From Anaerococcus sp. (GTDB taxonomy: Bacteria > Bacillota > Clostridia > Tissierellales > Peptoniphilaceae), in assembly GCF_030825785.1 (NCBI RefSeq), contig NZ_JAPJPG010000028.1, positions 1-21,605 on the forward strand: 21,605 nt of DNA, given 5' to 3'. Both the position numbers and the translations under genes were made by a program. Shown in pieces: positions 1 to 7,423 of the stretch. A model generated the notes under the pieces. That model made no database searches. It saw only the letters and a program-made list of their open reading frames with translations, and was not told the DNA's origin. Numbering within the stretch: position 1 is the first letter of the stretch; each line of letters opens with the position of its first letter.

Positions 1-62
1 GAACGACTGAGAGATCAACGGTCTAAGACGACATGTAAATAATAAAAATTAAGTAATCTACT
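1..62 (+). repeat. B-family repeat, copy 1 (5' end cut by window)
   Basis: The stretch has the B core, ending in gacgacatgtaaataataaa followed by an AT-rich tail containing taatctac. The same core recurs near 340, 9490, 11530 and 11780. The ACGACTGAGAGA start matches copies 2 and 5 rather than 3 and 4. The left end may lie outside the window. Confidence 0.75.
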
Positions 63-134
63 AAAATATATATCTAGCAAAATCTAAGCTCTAAAATGTC
101 CCAAAGTTCCGTAGACCTCTCACGTAGTCCTCTC

Positions 135-155
135 AGAGCCGGACGGGCTTTTTTT
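135..155 (+). terminator. Rho-independent terminator of a gene left of the window
   Basis: AGAGCC pairs with GGCTTT across a 5-nt loop (GGACG), with one G-T wobble, and runs into seven T residues. It is short but has a good U-tract. It would end transcription coming from an upstream gene that is not in the window. Confidence 0.5.
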
Positions 156-203
156 CGAGGTGGTTATCTGTGAGAATGTTTAATAAAAATATATTATAGG
201 ATA

Positions 204-292
204 AGAGATATCTCGACTACGCTCGATATAAGGGGTAAGGAAAGAGATTTCTCGACTTTTCCCTTGTTTCGACCGAAGTGGAGAAACCTCAC
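204..292 (+). repeat. A-family structured repeat, copy A1
   Basis: The copy begins with agagatatctcgactacgc and ends in gagaaacctcac. Hairpin H1 pairs ATA/TAT around a TCGA/TCGA stem (208-229). Hairpin H3 pairs GTTTC (266-270) with GAAAC (283-287). The central H2 hairpin is disturbed because a second partial start (agagatttctcgact, 242-256) is fused into the middle of the element. A B copy follows, but with only a short spacer. Confidence 0.8.
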
Positions 293-300
293 AGTATTAC

Positions 301-358
301 CTCTATCTCTGAGGAGGTACGACTGAGAGACCTACAGTCTAAGTCGACATGTAAATAA
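301..358 (+). repeat. B-family repeat, copy 2
   Basis: It carries gaggaggtacgactgagaga, then the ctacagtcta and cgacatgtaaata core shared with the other B copies. It lies just downstream of A1. The usual 63-nt A-B spacer is missing here, which suggests a deletion. It ends about 35 bases before the tadA start codon and so probably lies in the tadA leader. Confidence 0.75.
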
Positions 359-393
359 AAATCCAAAATATCAAAAAATCAAAGAAGGAAATC

Positions 394-942
394 ATGTGTA
401 CAGATAATAATATAGAAAATAATATAGATAAAATAAATATAGAAGAAAATCTTCAAGACATCTTCAGCAAGGAGGATTATTTCTTTATGGCTGAGGCTGT
501 CAATGAGGCTAGGATCGCTCGCTTTATTGAGGAAGTTCCTGTAGGGGCTGTAGTTGTATATGATGGGAAAATCATAGGTCGTGGTCACAATCTTACCTAC
601 AAGGGGAAAAGCGCCTTAAAGCATGCCGAACTAATGGCTATAGGGGAAGCTAGTGCTTGGATGGATGATTTCAGGCTGGAGGAGTGCACTATGTATGTAA
701 CTATGGAGCCCTGCTCTATGTGTGCGGGTGCTATTATCAATTCGAGAATCGCGAGACTTGTCGTAGCTCTTAGAGATCACAAAAGAGGGGCCTGTGGTTC
801 CAATACCAATGTCTGCGGCGATAGAAGTCAGCTTCACTTTGTCGATGCGGAATTTGGTCTAATGGAAGAAGAGGCTCTCTTTGAAATCCAAACTTTCTTT
901 AGGTATTTAAGGCAAAAGAAAAAGAATAAATCAAAGAAATGA
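394..942 (+). CDS. tadA: tRNA-specific adenosine deaminase TadA
   Basis: TadA deaminates adenosine 34 of tRNA-Arg(ACG) to inosine in the cytoplasm and is usually essential. The deaminase signature is clear: H77-A-E79 (zinc ligand and proton-shuttle Glu) and P106-C107-SM-C110 (zinc ligands), plus EVPVGAVVV at 47-55. The family normally starts near residue 27 (EDYFFM), so this ORF has about 26 extra Asn/Ile-rich N-terminal residues. The ATG at 394 has GAAGGA only 4-5 bases upstream. An internal AAGGAGG (469-475) precedes an ATG at 487, but starting there would cut off the first conserved residues, so 394 is preferred. The gene converges on the next one with a 1-base gap and no visible terminator between them. 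Confidence 0.93.
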   Translation: MCTDNNIENNIDKINIEENLQDIFSKEDYFFMAEAVNEARIARFIEEVPVGAVVVYDGKIIGRGHNLTYKGKSALKHAELMAIGEASAWMDDFRLEECTMYVTMEPCSMCAGAIINSRIARLVVALRDHKRGACGSNTNVCGDRSQLHFVDAEFGLMEEEALFEIQTFFRYLRQKKKNKSKK

Positions 943-943
943 T

Positions 944-1348
944 CTATTCTGTAATTTCTGCTATAAATTGCCATGAAATATCATATTTATCAATCAAAGT
1001 CGTAAATATTTTCTTGTTCACTTTTTGAGGCTCCATGGTTACTGTGGAGTCTTTTCTAAAGTTCATGTAAGCCCTGTAGAGATTATCAGAAGTCGTCTCT
1101 ATTACAACCCTCACATTGTTTCCTCTATTAATTAACCTGTCATTAGTCACATCATAGAGATAGATTCTGTTATCATAAATATCTAGATAAGAATTATATA
1201 TCCTATCTTTTATCTCCTTTGGGTGATTAAATTTCTCAAAATCACTGTATTTAATGACTTTCTCCGGTTCCTCTAGGCCAAACACATTACAATAATAGTG
1301 AAGAGCCTCTAAACATTTACCATCTGTAAAAGCTAATCCAACTGCCAT
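944..1348 (-). CDS. VOC (glyoxalase/PhnB-like) superfamily protein
   Basis: This 134-residue protein has the layout of PhnB-type vicinal-oxygen-chelate proteins. An N-terminal FTDGKCLEALHYYCNVFG segment matches the family's 'F-x-G-x-C-x-E-A-x-x-F-Y-x-x-V-F-G' pattern. A middle strand, IYLYDV, is followed by GNNVRVVIET and a C-terminal DKYDISWQF resembling the family's closing 'D-K-F-G-V-x-W'. Such proteins include glyoxalases, antibiotic-binding proteins and many of unknown role; the substrate cannot be read here. The ATG at 1348 has AAAGGA six bases upstream on the minus strand and a plausible promoter beyond it. The gene is single, convergent with tadA and divergent from the dehydrogenase gene. 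Confidence 0.65.
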   Translation of the reverse strand: MAVGLAFTDGKCLEALHYYCNVFGLEEPEKVIKYSDFEKFNHPKEIKDRIYNSYLDIYDNRIYLYDVTNDRLINRGNNVRVVIETTSDNLYRAYMNFRKDSTVTMEPQKVNKKIFTTLIDKYDISWQFIAEITE

Positions 1349-1375
1349 ACCTATTCCTTTCTATCCTATACTAAT

Positions 1376-1404
1376 AATTTATCACAATATCATCATCTAG
1401 GCAA
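1376..1404 (-). promoter_or_regulatory. Candidate promoter of the VOC-family gene
   Basis: On the minus strand TTGCCT (1404-1399) and TAAATT (1381-1376) are separated by 17 bases. They lie about 27 bases before the start codon. The fit is moderate. Confidence 0.35.
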
Positions 1405-1436
1405 GTATAGTTAATAATTAATCTAAATGAATTTTC

Positions 1437-1465
1437 TATTTAAATATGCCTAAGAAGAGTATAAT
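1437..1465 (+). promoter_or_regulatory. Candidate promoter of the dehydrogenase-udk-glgB-apbE run
   Basis: A perfect -10 (TATAAT, 1460-1465) lies 43 bases before the ATG at 1509. No good -35 is seen at 16-18 bases; the region holds TATTTAAA. This is the only plausible promoter before the tightly packed + strand genes. Confidence 0.4.
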
Positions 1466-1508
1466 AATAGCAAGTAAACGATATTAGTTTTGAATAAAGG
1501 AGAATAAA

Positions 1509-2456
1509 ATGAAGATTAGTCTAATTGATCCATTAGAAGTTGATAGAGAAATTATTGAAAATCATAAAGAAAAAATTGAATCTTTAGGTCATGAGTTTGA
1601 ATATTTTGAAGAAAGTGCAGGAAGTGATGAGGAAAAAATCGAAAGATTAAAGGACACTGATATAGCTATCATCACCAACAAGCCTGTAACTTGTGATGTG
1701 ATTAATAATACAAATTTAGAGCTAATCGATGTGGCATTTACTGGAGTAGACCATGTTGATCTCGATGCTTGTAAGGAAAAAGGAATCAAGGTCTTAAATG
1801 CTAGCGGCTACTCAGATGATTCTGTGGCAGAGCTTGTAATAGGTCTTACTATCTCTGTTTTGAGGAAGTTTAACGAAAACAGGTCAAATATCTTCGATGG
1901 GGAGAATAATTATCTTCTTGGTGAACTTATCAAGGGCAAGACCTTCGGTGTAATAGGAACAGGAAATATTGGATCTAAGCTAATCGATCTTTTAAGCGTC
2001 TTTGGCTGCAAGGTAATCGCCTACTCAAGAACAGAAAAGGAAGAAATCAAGGCCAAGGGTGTGGAATATGTCGACCTTCCTACCCTCCTTAAGGAAAGTG
2101 ATATAGTATCTCTTCATATACCAAATAACAAGGAGACTAAGGGATTCTTGGGAAGTGAAGAGCTCGACCTAATGAAGGAAGGGGCAGTTCTAATAAACTG
2201 TGCTAGGGGAGCTGTTGTAGACAATGACTACCTAGCCAAGCTTCTTAATGAGGACAAACTAAGAGCAGGTATAGACGTATTCGATATGGAACCACCACTT
2301 CCAGAAGACTACCCACTAAGAAATGCCAAAAATGTAATACTAACCAACCACGTTGCCTTCTACACTAAGGAAGCTATGGAAATTAGGGCAGATATAGTAT
2401 TTGACAACCTTTATCAATATCTAGAAGGAAATATCGTAAACGAGATCAAACTATGA
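1509..2456 (+). CDS. D-isomer specific 2-hydroxyacid dehydrogenase
   Basis: This is an NAD-dependent cytoplasmic oxidoreductase of the D-2-hydroxyacid dehydrogenase family (lactate, glycerate, hydroxypyruvate or phosphoglycerate type). The Rossmann motif GTGNIG is at 150-155. The catalytic triad is intact: R233 (in NCARGAVVD), E261 (in DMEPP) and H281 (in TNHVAFYT). The length of 315 residues is normal for the family. There is no ACT domain, so a full-length SerA is unlikely, but the exact substrate cannot be decided. AAGGAG lies upstream of the ATG. The stop overlaps the uridine kinase start by 4 bases (ATGA), showing translational coupling. Confidence 0.9.
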   Translation: MKISLIDPLEVDREIIENHKEKIESLGHEFEYFEESAGSDEEKIERLKDTDIAIITNKPVTCDVINNTNLELIDVAFTGVDHVDLDACKEKGIKVLNASGYSDDSVAELVIGLTISVLRKFNENRSNIFDGENNYLLGELIKGKTFGVIGTGNIGSKLIDLLSVFGCKVIAYSRTEKEEIKAKGVEYVDLPTLLKESDIVSLHIPNNKETKGFLGSEELDLMKEGAVLINCARGAVVDNDYLAKLLNEDKLRAGIDVFDMEPPLPEDYPLRNAKNVILTNHVAFYTKEAMEIRADIVFDNLYQYLEGNIVNEIKL

Positions 2457-3082
2457 CAGATGTAAAAATTGTAGCTATTGCTGGAGGTTCGGCCTCTGGC
2501 AAAAGCTCAATTGTAAGAGAGATTGCAAATTTCTTTAGGGATGACTTAACTGTTATAGGCCATGACAATTACTACAAGGCCCACGATGACATATCCTTTG
2601 AGCAAAGGGCCAAGCTTAACTACGACTATCCAGGTGCTTTCGACAATGATTTATTTTATAAGGACTTATTAAAACTGCTCGAAGGTAAGACTATAGCCAT
2701 GCCGACCTATGATTACAATATCCACACCAGAAGCAAGGAGACGATAGAGATTAAGCCAACAAAGATTATCTTAATTGAAGGAATTCTTGTTTTATATGAT
2801 GAAAGGATTAGGTCTATCACAGACACCAAGGTCTTTGTCGATGCTGATAGCGATGTGAGACTTCAAAGGAGAATCCTAAGAGATACCAAGGAACGTGGCA
2901 GGTCACTAGAATCTGTCCTTACCCAATACATCGGCCAGGTTAAGCCAATGCATGAAACTTATATAGAGCCAAGCAAGAAATACGCAGACATTATTATTCC
3001 AAGAGGAGCGAAGAACCTAAAGGGAATTCAAATCCTCAAAAGACACATTAGACATTTGATTGAGGAAGAAAATGAAGGTTAA
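2453..3082 (+). CDS. udk: Uridine kinase
   Basis: The enzyme phosphorylates uridine (and cytidine) to the monophosphate in pyrimidine salvage. The Walker A loop GGSASGKSS is at 11-19. Other family marks are DNYYK, YDYPGAFD, PTYDYNIHTR and the lid region VDADSDVRLQRRILRDTKER. At 209 residues the length is typical. It overlaps the dehydrogenase by 4 bases and the glgB start by 11 bases, so all three are probably co-translated. A related phosphoribulokinase-like function is possible but the motif set favours uridine kinase. Confidence 0.9.
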   Translation: MTDVKIVAIAGGSASGKSSIVREIANFFRDDLTVIGHDNYYKAHDDISFEQRAKLNYDYPGAFDNDLFYKDLLKLLEGKTIAMPTYDYNIHTRSKETIEIKPTKIILIEGILVLYDERIRSITDTKVFVDADSDVRLQRRILRDTKERGRSLESVLTQYIGQVKPMHETYIEPSKKYADIIIPRGAKNLKGIQILKRHIRHLIEEENEG

Positions 3083-4871
3083 TATAACAGAAACTTGCCA
3101 TGATCGCATAGAAAACTATCTAGGAGGCCACTCATCTGAGGGGGCTGATATATTGGGAGCTCATAAAGACAGTGACGGCATGTATGTATTTAGAGTCCTT
3201 GCCCCAAATGCAGACGAAGTCTACATCAAGGGAGATTTCACTTCTTGGGAAAATACCAGGATGACCAAAAACACCAAGTACGGTTATTTTTTTATTAAAC
3301 TTGATGCGAATCCTGGTAATTATTACAAATATGTAGTAGTCCATGAGGGAAATTGGGTAGAAAAGACCGATCCCTTTGCCCGTGCTATGGACAAGGAGGG
3401 AGATTTTGCTAGTATAATCACTGATGACTCTTATGACTTTGCTGATCAAGATTTTATCAAACAAAGAGATAAAAACTTCGATAAGCCACTAAATATCTAC
3501 GAAATTCACATAGGAAGCTGGCTTAGATACAATGACAAGGTCAACTTCCTCGATATAGTAGATAGATTAGTAAGCTATGTCAAGGAAATGAACTACACAC
3601 ACGTAGAGATAATGCCAATAACCGAGTACCCTTACTATCCATCATGGGGCTATCAATCTAGCGGATTTTTTGCAACAAGCTCCCGCTTTGGAAGCCCGAT
3701 AGACCTCAAAAAGTTTGTCGATATACTACACCAAAACGGAATCGGGGTAATCCTCGACATGGTAACAGTCCACTTTGCAAGCGACTACTTTGGCCTAGAC
3801 CATTTTGATGGAACTGGAATGTATGAGTCAATTTATCCCGACCTCAAATACTCCGAGTGGGGATCCAATAACTTTGACTACTCCAAGGGTCATGTCAGAA
3901 GCTTTATGAAATCAGCTATGACCTATTGGCTAGAGAACTTCCACTTCGATGGAATCAGAATCGATGCGGTAAGCTATATGATCCACTACAATGGTAACAA
4001 GAACCGTGGAGTCCACAGGGATAATATCGAATTTATCAAGGACCTTAACAAAACCATCCACGAATCCTTCCCAAATGTTATGTTAATAGCAGAAGACTCC
4101 TCAGACTACCCACAAGTTACAGGTAGGGTAGAAGATGGAGGACTTGGATTTGACTACAAGTGGGATTTAGGCTGGATGAATGATACCCTAAGGTATTTTA
4201 AGACAGATTCTATAAATAGGATTGATCACCAGGCAAATATCAACTTTTCCATGTTCTACTACTACAACGAACGCTTTATCCTTCCACTAAGTCATGACGA
4301 AGTAGTACACTTGAAAGGCGCTATGATTAACAAGATGGCAGGATCCTACGAGGAGAAGTTTAAAGAGCTTAAGCTCCTCTACACCTACCAGATGACACAC
4401 CCTGGTAAGAAGCTTAACTTTATGGGCAACGAAATCGCAACATTTGACGAATGGAATGAGCATGAATCGATTAATTGGGATATATTAAAATTCCCAACCC
4501 ATGATGATATCCACCGCTACGTCAAGGACCTCAATGCACTTTATTTAGAAAGTCCTGCCTTTTTCGAAAAAGACTATGTAGAAGATGGATTTTCCTGGAA
4601 AGTAGTAGATGATAATATAAATTCTGTCTTCGCCTATGAAAGAAAAGCCGGAGATGAGAGATACCTTGTAGTGCTAAACATGACCAATACCTACAAGTCT
4701 GCTTTCGAGATTCCTTACGATGAAGAAGTGGAATTCGTTGAAGTCTTGGATACGCTTTCTGAGACCTACGGTGGAAGTAGATGGGATAAGAGAAATATAA
4801 AAATAGAGAAAGGAAACAATTTAGTATTGGAGCTTTGGGAATACGAAGCAGTAGTACTAAAAGTGAAATAA
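3072..4871 (+). CDS. glgB: 1,4-alpha-glucan (glycogen) branching enzyme GlgB
   Basis: GlgB cuts alpha-1,4 chains and re-attaches them through alpha-1,6 links, making branches in glycogen. An N-terminal CBM48-like domain (about residues 25-110) precedes a GH13 barrel. The barrel motifs are visible: DMVTVHF near 230, DGIRIDAV with nucleophile D298, IAED with acid/base E341, and LSHDE with H408-D409. A C-terminal all-beta domain follows. The ATG at 3072, with GAGGAA before it, is preferred over an in-frame TTG at 3060; this gives 599 residues, short but normal for the compact Firmicute form. No glycogen synthase, ADP-glucose pyrophosphorylase or phosphorylase gene is adjacent, so the other steps must be encoded elsewhere or its glucan comes from another source. 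Confidence 0.92.
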   Translation: MKVNITETCHDRIENYLGGHSSEGADILGAHKDSDGMYVFRVLAPNADEVYIKGDFTSWENTRMTKNTKYGYFFIKLDANPGNYYKYVVVHEGNWVEKTDPFARAMDKEGDFASIITDDSYDFADQDFIKQRDKNFDKPLNIYEIHIGSWLRYNDKVNFLDIVDRLVSYVKEMNYTHVEIMPITEYPYYPSWGYQSSGFFATSSRFGSPIDLKKFVDILHQNGIGVILDMVTVHFASDYFGLDHFDGTGMYESIYPDLKYSEWGSNNFDYSKGHVRSFMKSAMTYWLENFHFDGIRIDAVSYMIHYNGNKNRGVHRDNIEFIKDLNKTIHESFPNVMLIAEDSSDYPQVTGRVEDGGLGFDYKWDLGWMNDTLRYFKTDSINRIDHQANINFSMFYYYNERFILPLSHDEVVHLKGAMINKMAGSYEEKFKELKLLYTYQMTHPGKKLNFMGNEIATFDEWNEHESINWDILKFPTHDDIHRYVKDLNALYLESPAFFEKDYVEDGFSWKVVDDNINSVFAYERKAGDERYLVVLNMTNTYKSAFEIPYDEEVEFVEVLDTLSETYGGSRWDKRNIKIEKGNNLVLELWEYEAVVLKVK

Positions 4872-4872
4872 T

Positions 4873-5340
4873 ATGAAAGTAAGAAAACCAATAAATCTAT
4901 CCTGGTTAGTTGAAAAATGGACCTTGATAGATGAAGATTCATATCTTAAGAATATGTGGTTGAATACAGAATCCCTTGACTTTATAAGAATCAACAAGGA
5001 GATCCAAAGCGCAGAAGATATAGAAGAAAATTATATAGATATAGACGCAGACGTAGAAAACTTCTTGCTCTTGCCAACAGCAGACGAGCTAGATAGTCAT
5101 AGACTAAGAGAAGCCTTTGTTGCAAGCCTTGACAGACACCAAAGAGATAACTTCCTAGACAACTACGAAGGAATCGCCCCAAGAGAAGAATTCCTTGATA
5201 TAGTTTACGAACAAGGACTTGAAGAACAATGGAACTCCTTTAGGGAAAAGGCGGCAGCAGACATATTACTAACATGGGCTCTTGAAGAATCAATCCCAGT
5301 TAATAAAGACATGGAGACAATTAACATTAACAAACTATGA
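4873..5340 (+). CDS. UPF0158-like protein of unknown function
   Basis: This 155-residue, acidic, soluble protein has no signal peptide or membrane segment. Its layout recalls UPF0158: a short INLSWLVEKW start, a central LLLPTADELD turn, then a helical part with FVASLDRHQRDNFLD and REEFLDIVYEQGLEEQWNSF. The closing W-x-x-F pattern is typical of that family. No catalytic motif can be named. The start is one base after the glgB stop and the end overlaps apbE by 4 bases (ATGA), so it belongs to the same transcript. The family assignment is from memory of its pattern and is not certain. Confidence 0.6.
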   Translation: MKVRKPINLSWLVEKWTLIDEDSYLKNMWLNTESLDFIRINKEIQSAEDIEENYIDIDADVENFLLLPTADELDSHRLREAFVASLDRHQRDNFLDNYEGIAPREEFLDIVYEQGLEEQWNSFREKAAADILLTWALEESIPVNKDMETININKL

Positions 5341-6515
5341 GAATAAAGAAAATATTTTATCCATTGGCCTTGGCTTTTGTCATAACAGCCTGTGCCAATG
5401 GAGCAAATGAAACAGATAATAAGAAGGACCAAGTAAGCCAAGCTGAAGAAAAAGTTGAGCAAAAAGAAGCTCATACAGATTCAAGAGTAGAAGATGCTAA
5501 AGAGAGTGAAGAAAATCCAGAAGATGCGGGAAAATCCGAAGTAGGAAAACTTGATAAAACCTACTATGAGTACTTCGACACAGTAACCACCCTCCTAACC
5601 TATTCTGATGATGAAGAAAGCTTTGCGAAACAGTGTGATGTCCTAGAAGAAGAGCTAGCCAAATACCACAAGCTCTACAACTCCTACGATTCATTTGAAG
5701 GGGTAAACAACTTCAGAACAATCAACGAAAAGGCAGGAATCGAGCCAGTTAAGGTAGATCCTGAATTAATCGAGCTAATCGAATACTCAAAAAAGATGTA
5801 CGAACTAACAGACGGAAACATCAACATAGCTATGGGATCCCTTCTAGGCTTGTGGCACCAATATAGGGAAATGTCCATAGATAACCCTCAAAAGGCAGCG
5901 ATCCCGCCAGAAGAAGAACTCATCAAAAAAAGCGAGCACGAAAACATAGACGCCATCGAAATAGACAAGGAAAACTCTACAGTCTACATCAAGGACCCAG
6001 ACGTCCAAATAGATATAGGAGCTATCGGAAAAGGCTATGCCACAGAAAAAATGGCCGAAAAACTTAAAGAAGTAGGATTTGAAAGAGGAATCCTATCTGT
6101 AGGTGGTGATGACGTGATCATAGGAGAAAACCCAAACAACAGCGAAGGAAACTGGAAAATAGCAGTCCAAAATCCCTTTCTAGAGGATAAAGAAAACCCA
6201 TACTCCACAGTAGTAAACGTCAAGAACACATCGGTAGTAACAAGCGGCGACTACCAAAGATACTTCACAGTAGACGGCAAAAACTACCACCACATCATAG
6301 ACCCAGCCACCAGATACCCATCCGACAAATGGAAATCCGTATCAGTAAAAGCAGACAGCATCGCCCTAGCAGACACCCTCTCAACCTACTTCTTCATAGT
6401 AGACCACGAGACAGGACTAAAAAAAGCAGCTGAAAACAAAGTAGAAGCCTTCTGGATTGACCCAGAAGGAAACGAATATAAAACCGAAGGCTGGGAAAAA
6501 ATAGAAGACAAATAA
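5337..6515 (+). CDS. apbE: FAD:protein FMN transferase, lipoprotein ApbE
   Basis: ApbE splits FAD and attaches FMN through a phosphoester to Ser/Thr of target flavoproteins outside the membrane, such as Rnf/Nqr subunits or FMN-binding-domain proteins. A lipoprotein signal ends in ITAC with C19 as the lipidated residue. An acidic Glu/Lys/Asp-rich linker (20-75) leads to the ApbE domain. Key stretches are DIGAIGKGYA (about 225-235), TSGDYQRYF (about 301-309), HHIIDPATRYP (about 318-328) and a metal-site region DSIALADTLST. The length of 392 includes the linker. No obvious flavoprotein target is encoded nearby. It is the last gene before a strong terminator. Confidence 0.92.
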   Translation: MRIKKIFYPLALAFVITACANGANETDNKKDQVSQAEEKVEQKEAHTDSRVEDAKESEENPEDAGKSEVGKLDKTYYEYFDTVTTLLTYSDDEESFAKQCDVLEEELAKYHKLYNSYDSFEGVNNFRTINEKAGIEPVKVDPELIELIEYSKKMYELTDGNINIAMGSLLGLWHQYREMSIDNPQKAAIPPEEELIKKSEHENIDAIEIDKENSTVYIKDPDVQIDIGAIGKGYATEKMAEKLKEVGFERGILSVGGDDVIIGENPNNSEGNWKIAVQNPFLEDKENPYSTVVNVKNTSVVTSGDYQRYFTVDGKNYHHIIDPATRYPSDKWKSVSVKADSIALADTLSTYFFIVDHETGLKKAAENKVEAFWIDPEGNEYKTEGWEKIEDK

Positions 6516-6519
6516 AGAT

Positions 6520-6552
6520 AAAGCCCCGATCCTCAGTGGATTAGGGCTTTTT
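6520..6552 (+). terminator. Strong Rho-independent terminator after apbE
   Basis: AAAGCCC (6520-6526) pairs with GGGCTTT (6544-6550). The stem continues as GATCC (6528-6532) with GGATT (6538-6542) around a TCAGT loop, with one C-A mismatch at 6527/6543. The 3' arm ends in a run of five T residues. It lies five bases after the apbE stop and closes the operon. Confidence 0.9.
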
Positions 6553-6565
6553 GTGTGATGGAAAA

Positions 6566-6723
6566 TGAGACTTCTCCGCTCACTACGTTCGGTCGAAGCA
6601 AGGGAATGTTGGAAAATATATTTTCCCTATAATAAAATAATTTCTTAAATATTAGTTTACCCTTATGTCGAGCCTATCTAAGCTTCACATTTACCCTTAT
6701 GTCGAGCGTAGTCGAGACATCTC
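6566..6723 (-). repeat. A-family structured repeat, reversed, copy R1 (with insertions)
   Basis: Read on the minus strand this copy has the A start (gagatgtctcgactacgctc), H1 with ATG/CAT, H2 as the perfect 16-bp palindrome at 6611-6626, and H3 with GCTTC/GAAGT. The copy is lengthened by an AT-rich insert, and an 18-bp stretch (tttacccttatgtcgagc) occurs twice, at 6656-6673 and 6690-6707. The H2 bases differ from the GGAAAGC/GCTTTCC form of forward copies but still pair perfectly. Confidence 0.8.
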
Positions 6724-6752
6724 AAGTTAGCTAAATTCAAAAATAATCTAAT

Positions 6753-6908
6753 AGACTTCTCCATTCCAGTCGAAGTAAGGGGGATAGATATATCCACTTT
6801 GGTCGGAACAAGGCTATTTGGAAAACATATTTTCCTTCATAATAAAATAATTCCTAAAATATGACGTACCCTCATCTCGAGCGTAGCGAAGCGGAGTCGA
6901 GACATCTC
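6753..6908 (-). repeat. A-family structured repeat, reversed, copy R2
   Basis: It is a sister of R1: the same AT-rich insert follows H2 (ggaaaacatattttcc, 6820-6835). H3 reads ACTTC/GAAGT on the minus strand, a paired variant. A second H3 remnant (tatccactttggtcggaaca) is embedded at about 6791-6810. The H1 end is enlarged by gcgaagcggag and contains GCGAAGC (6886-6892). The copy ends 57 bases before the GIY-YIG start codon. Confidence 0.78.
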
Positions 6909-6964
6909 TTAATAAAAAATCCAAAATGGATAAAATATGATAAAATATAAAAAAGGAGTTAAAC

Positions 6965-7255
6965 ATGTCTGGGTATTTCTACATATTAACAAACAAATCA
7001 AACAAAGTTTTATACAAAGGTTCAACTACTAATATTATTAAACGAGTATATGAACATAAGAACCATCTTGATAAAGGAAGCTTTACTGACAAATACAATG
7101 CAACTAAACTTGTTTACTACGAATTCTACGAAAGTATCAAAGAAGCAAGAGGAAGAGAAGTGCAAGTAAGCAAACGGTCTAGAGCTAAAAAAGATAAATT
7201 AATAGATAGCATAAATCCTGAAAGAAAAGACTTATACTGGGATATTGTTGGCTAG
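6965..7255 (+). CDS. Small GIY-YIG nuclease superfamily protein (UPF0213-like)
   Basis: The 96-residue protein is a stand-alone GIY-YIG domain. GYFYIL (3-8) and LYKG (16-19) are the two strand motifs, with YKG in place of YIG. They are followed by R27 and EH (30-31) in IIKRVYEHK and the presumed metal-binding E65 in EARGREVQ. The usual 'SR-x-x-K-x-x-L-I' tail is present (RSRAKKDKLID). Single-domain members occur widely; their substrates are mostly unknown. AAAAGGAG lies before the ATG, after a tandem gataaaatat (6929-6938 and 6939-6948). The gene lies alone inside a field of reversed A repeats and is bounded by cgagacatctc in direct orientation at 6898-6908 and 7318-7328. Confidence 0.88.
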   Translation: MSGYFYILTNKSNKVLYKGSTTNIIKRVYEHKNHLDKGSFTDKYNATKLVYYEFYESIKEARGREVQVSKRSRAKKDKLIDSINPERKDLYWDIVG

Positions 7256-7297
7256 TATTAATCAGAATTGAGTATTTATATCTAGGGTTCACAATAA

Positions 7298-7328
7298 ACC
7301 ATTATGTTGAACGTAGGCGAGACATCTC
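7298..7328 (-). repeat. Partial A-family repeat, reversed, copy R3 (H1 end only)
   Basis: It has only the H1 part, accattatgttgaacgtagg followed by cgagacatctc. On the minus strand ATG/CAT pairing is kept, with a weaker inner stem. It forms the right boundary of the GIY-YIG cassette. Confidence 0.65.
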
Positions 7329-7352
7329 AAGGCTAACTAAGCTTCAAATTCA

Positions 7353-7393
7353 CCCCTTATCTCGAGCGTAGCGAAGCGAAGTCGAGAGATCTC
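7353..7393 (-). repeat. Partial A-family repeat, reversed, copy R4 (H1 end, enlarged)
   Basis: The stretch begins ccccttatctcgagcgtagc and carries the enlarged H1 loop with GCGAAGC (7371-7377), as in R2. CTCGA/TCGAG arms enclose it. H2 and H3 are absent; the H3-type fragments start about 30 bases further on. Confidence 0.65.
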
Positions 7394-7423
7394 GAATTTA
7401 ACTGGGTTTAAAATAAATATTAA

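Noticed and set aside
61..160. Structured leader or small RNA (SRP-like) before tadA
   Set aside because: Only a short terminator hairpin could be supported; no SRP RNA signature or other known RNA motif was recognised.
3132..3464. 110-codon open frame on the minus strand
   Set aside because: It is antisense inside glgB and has no start signal.
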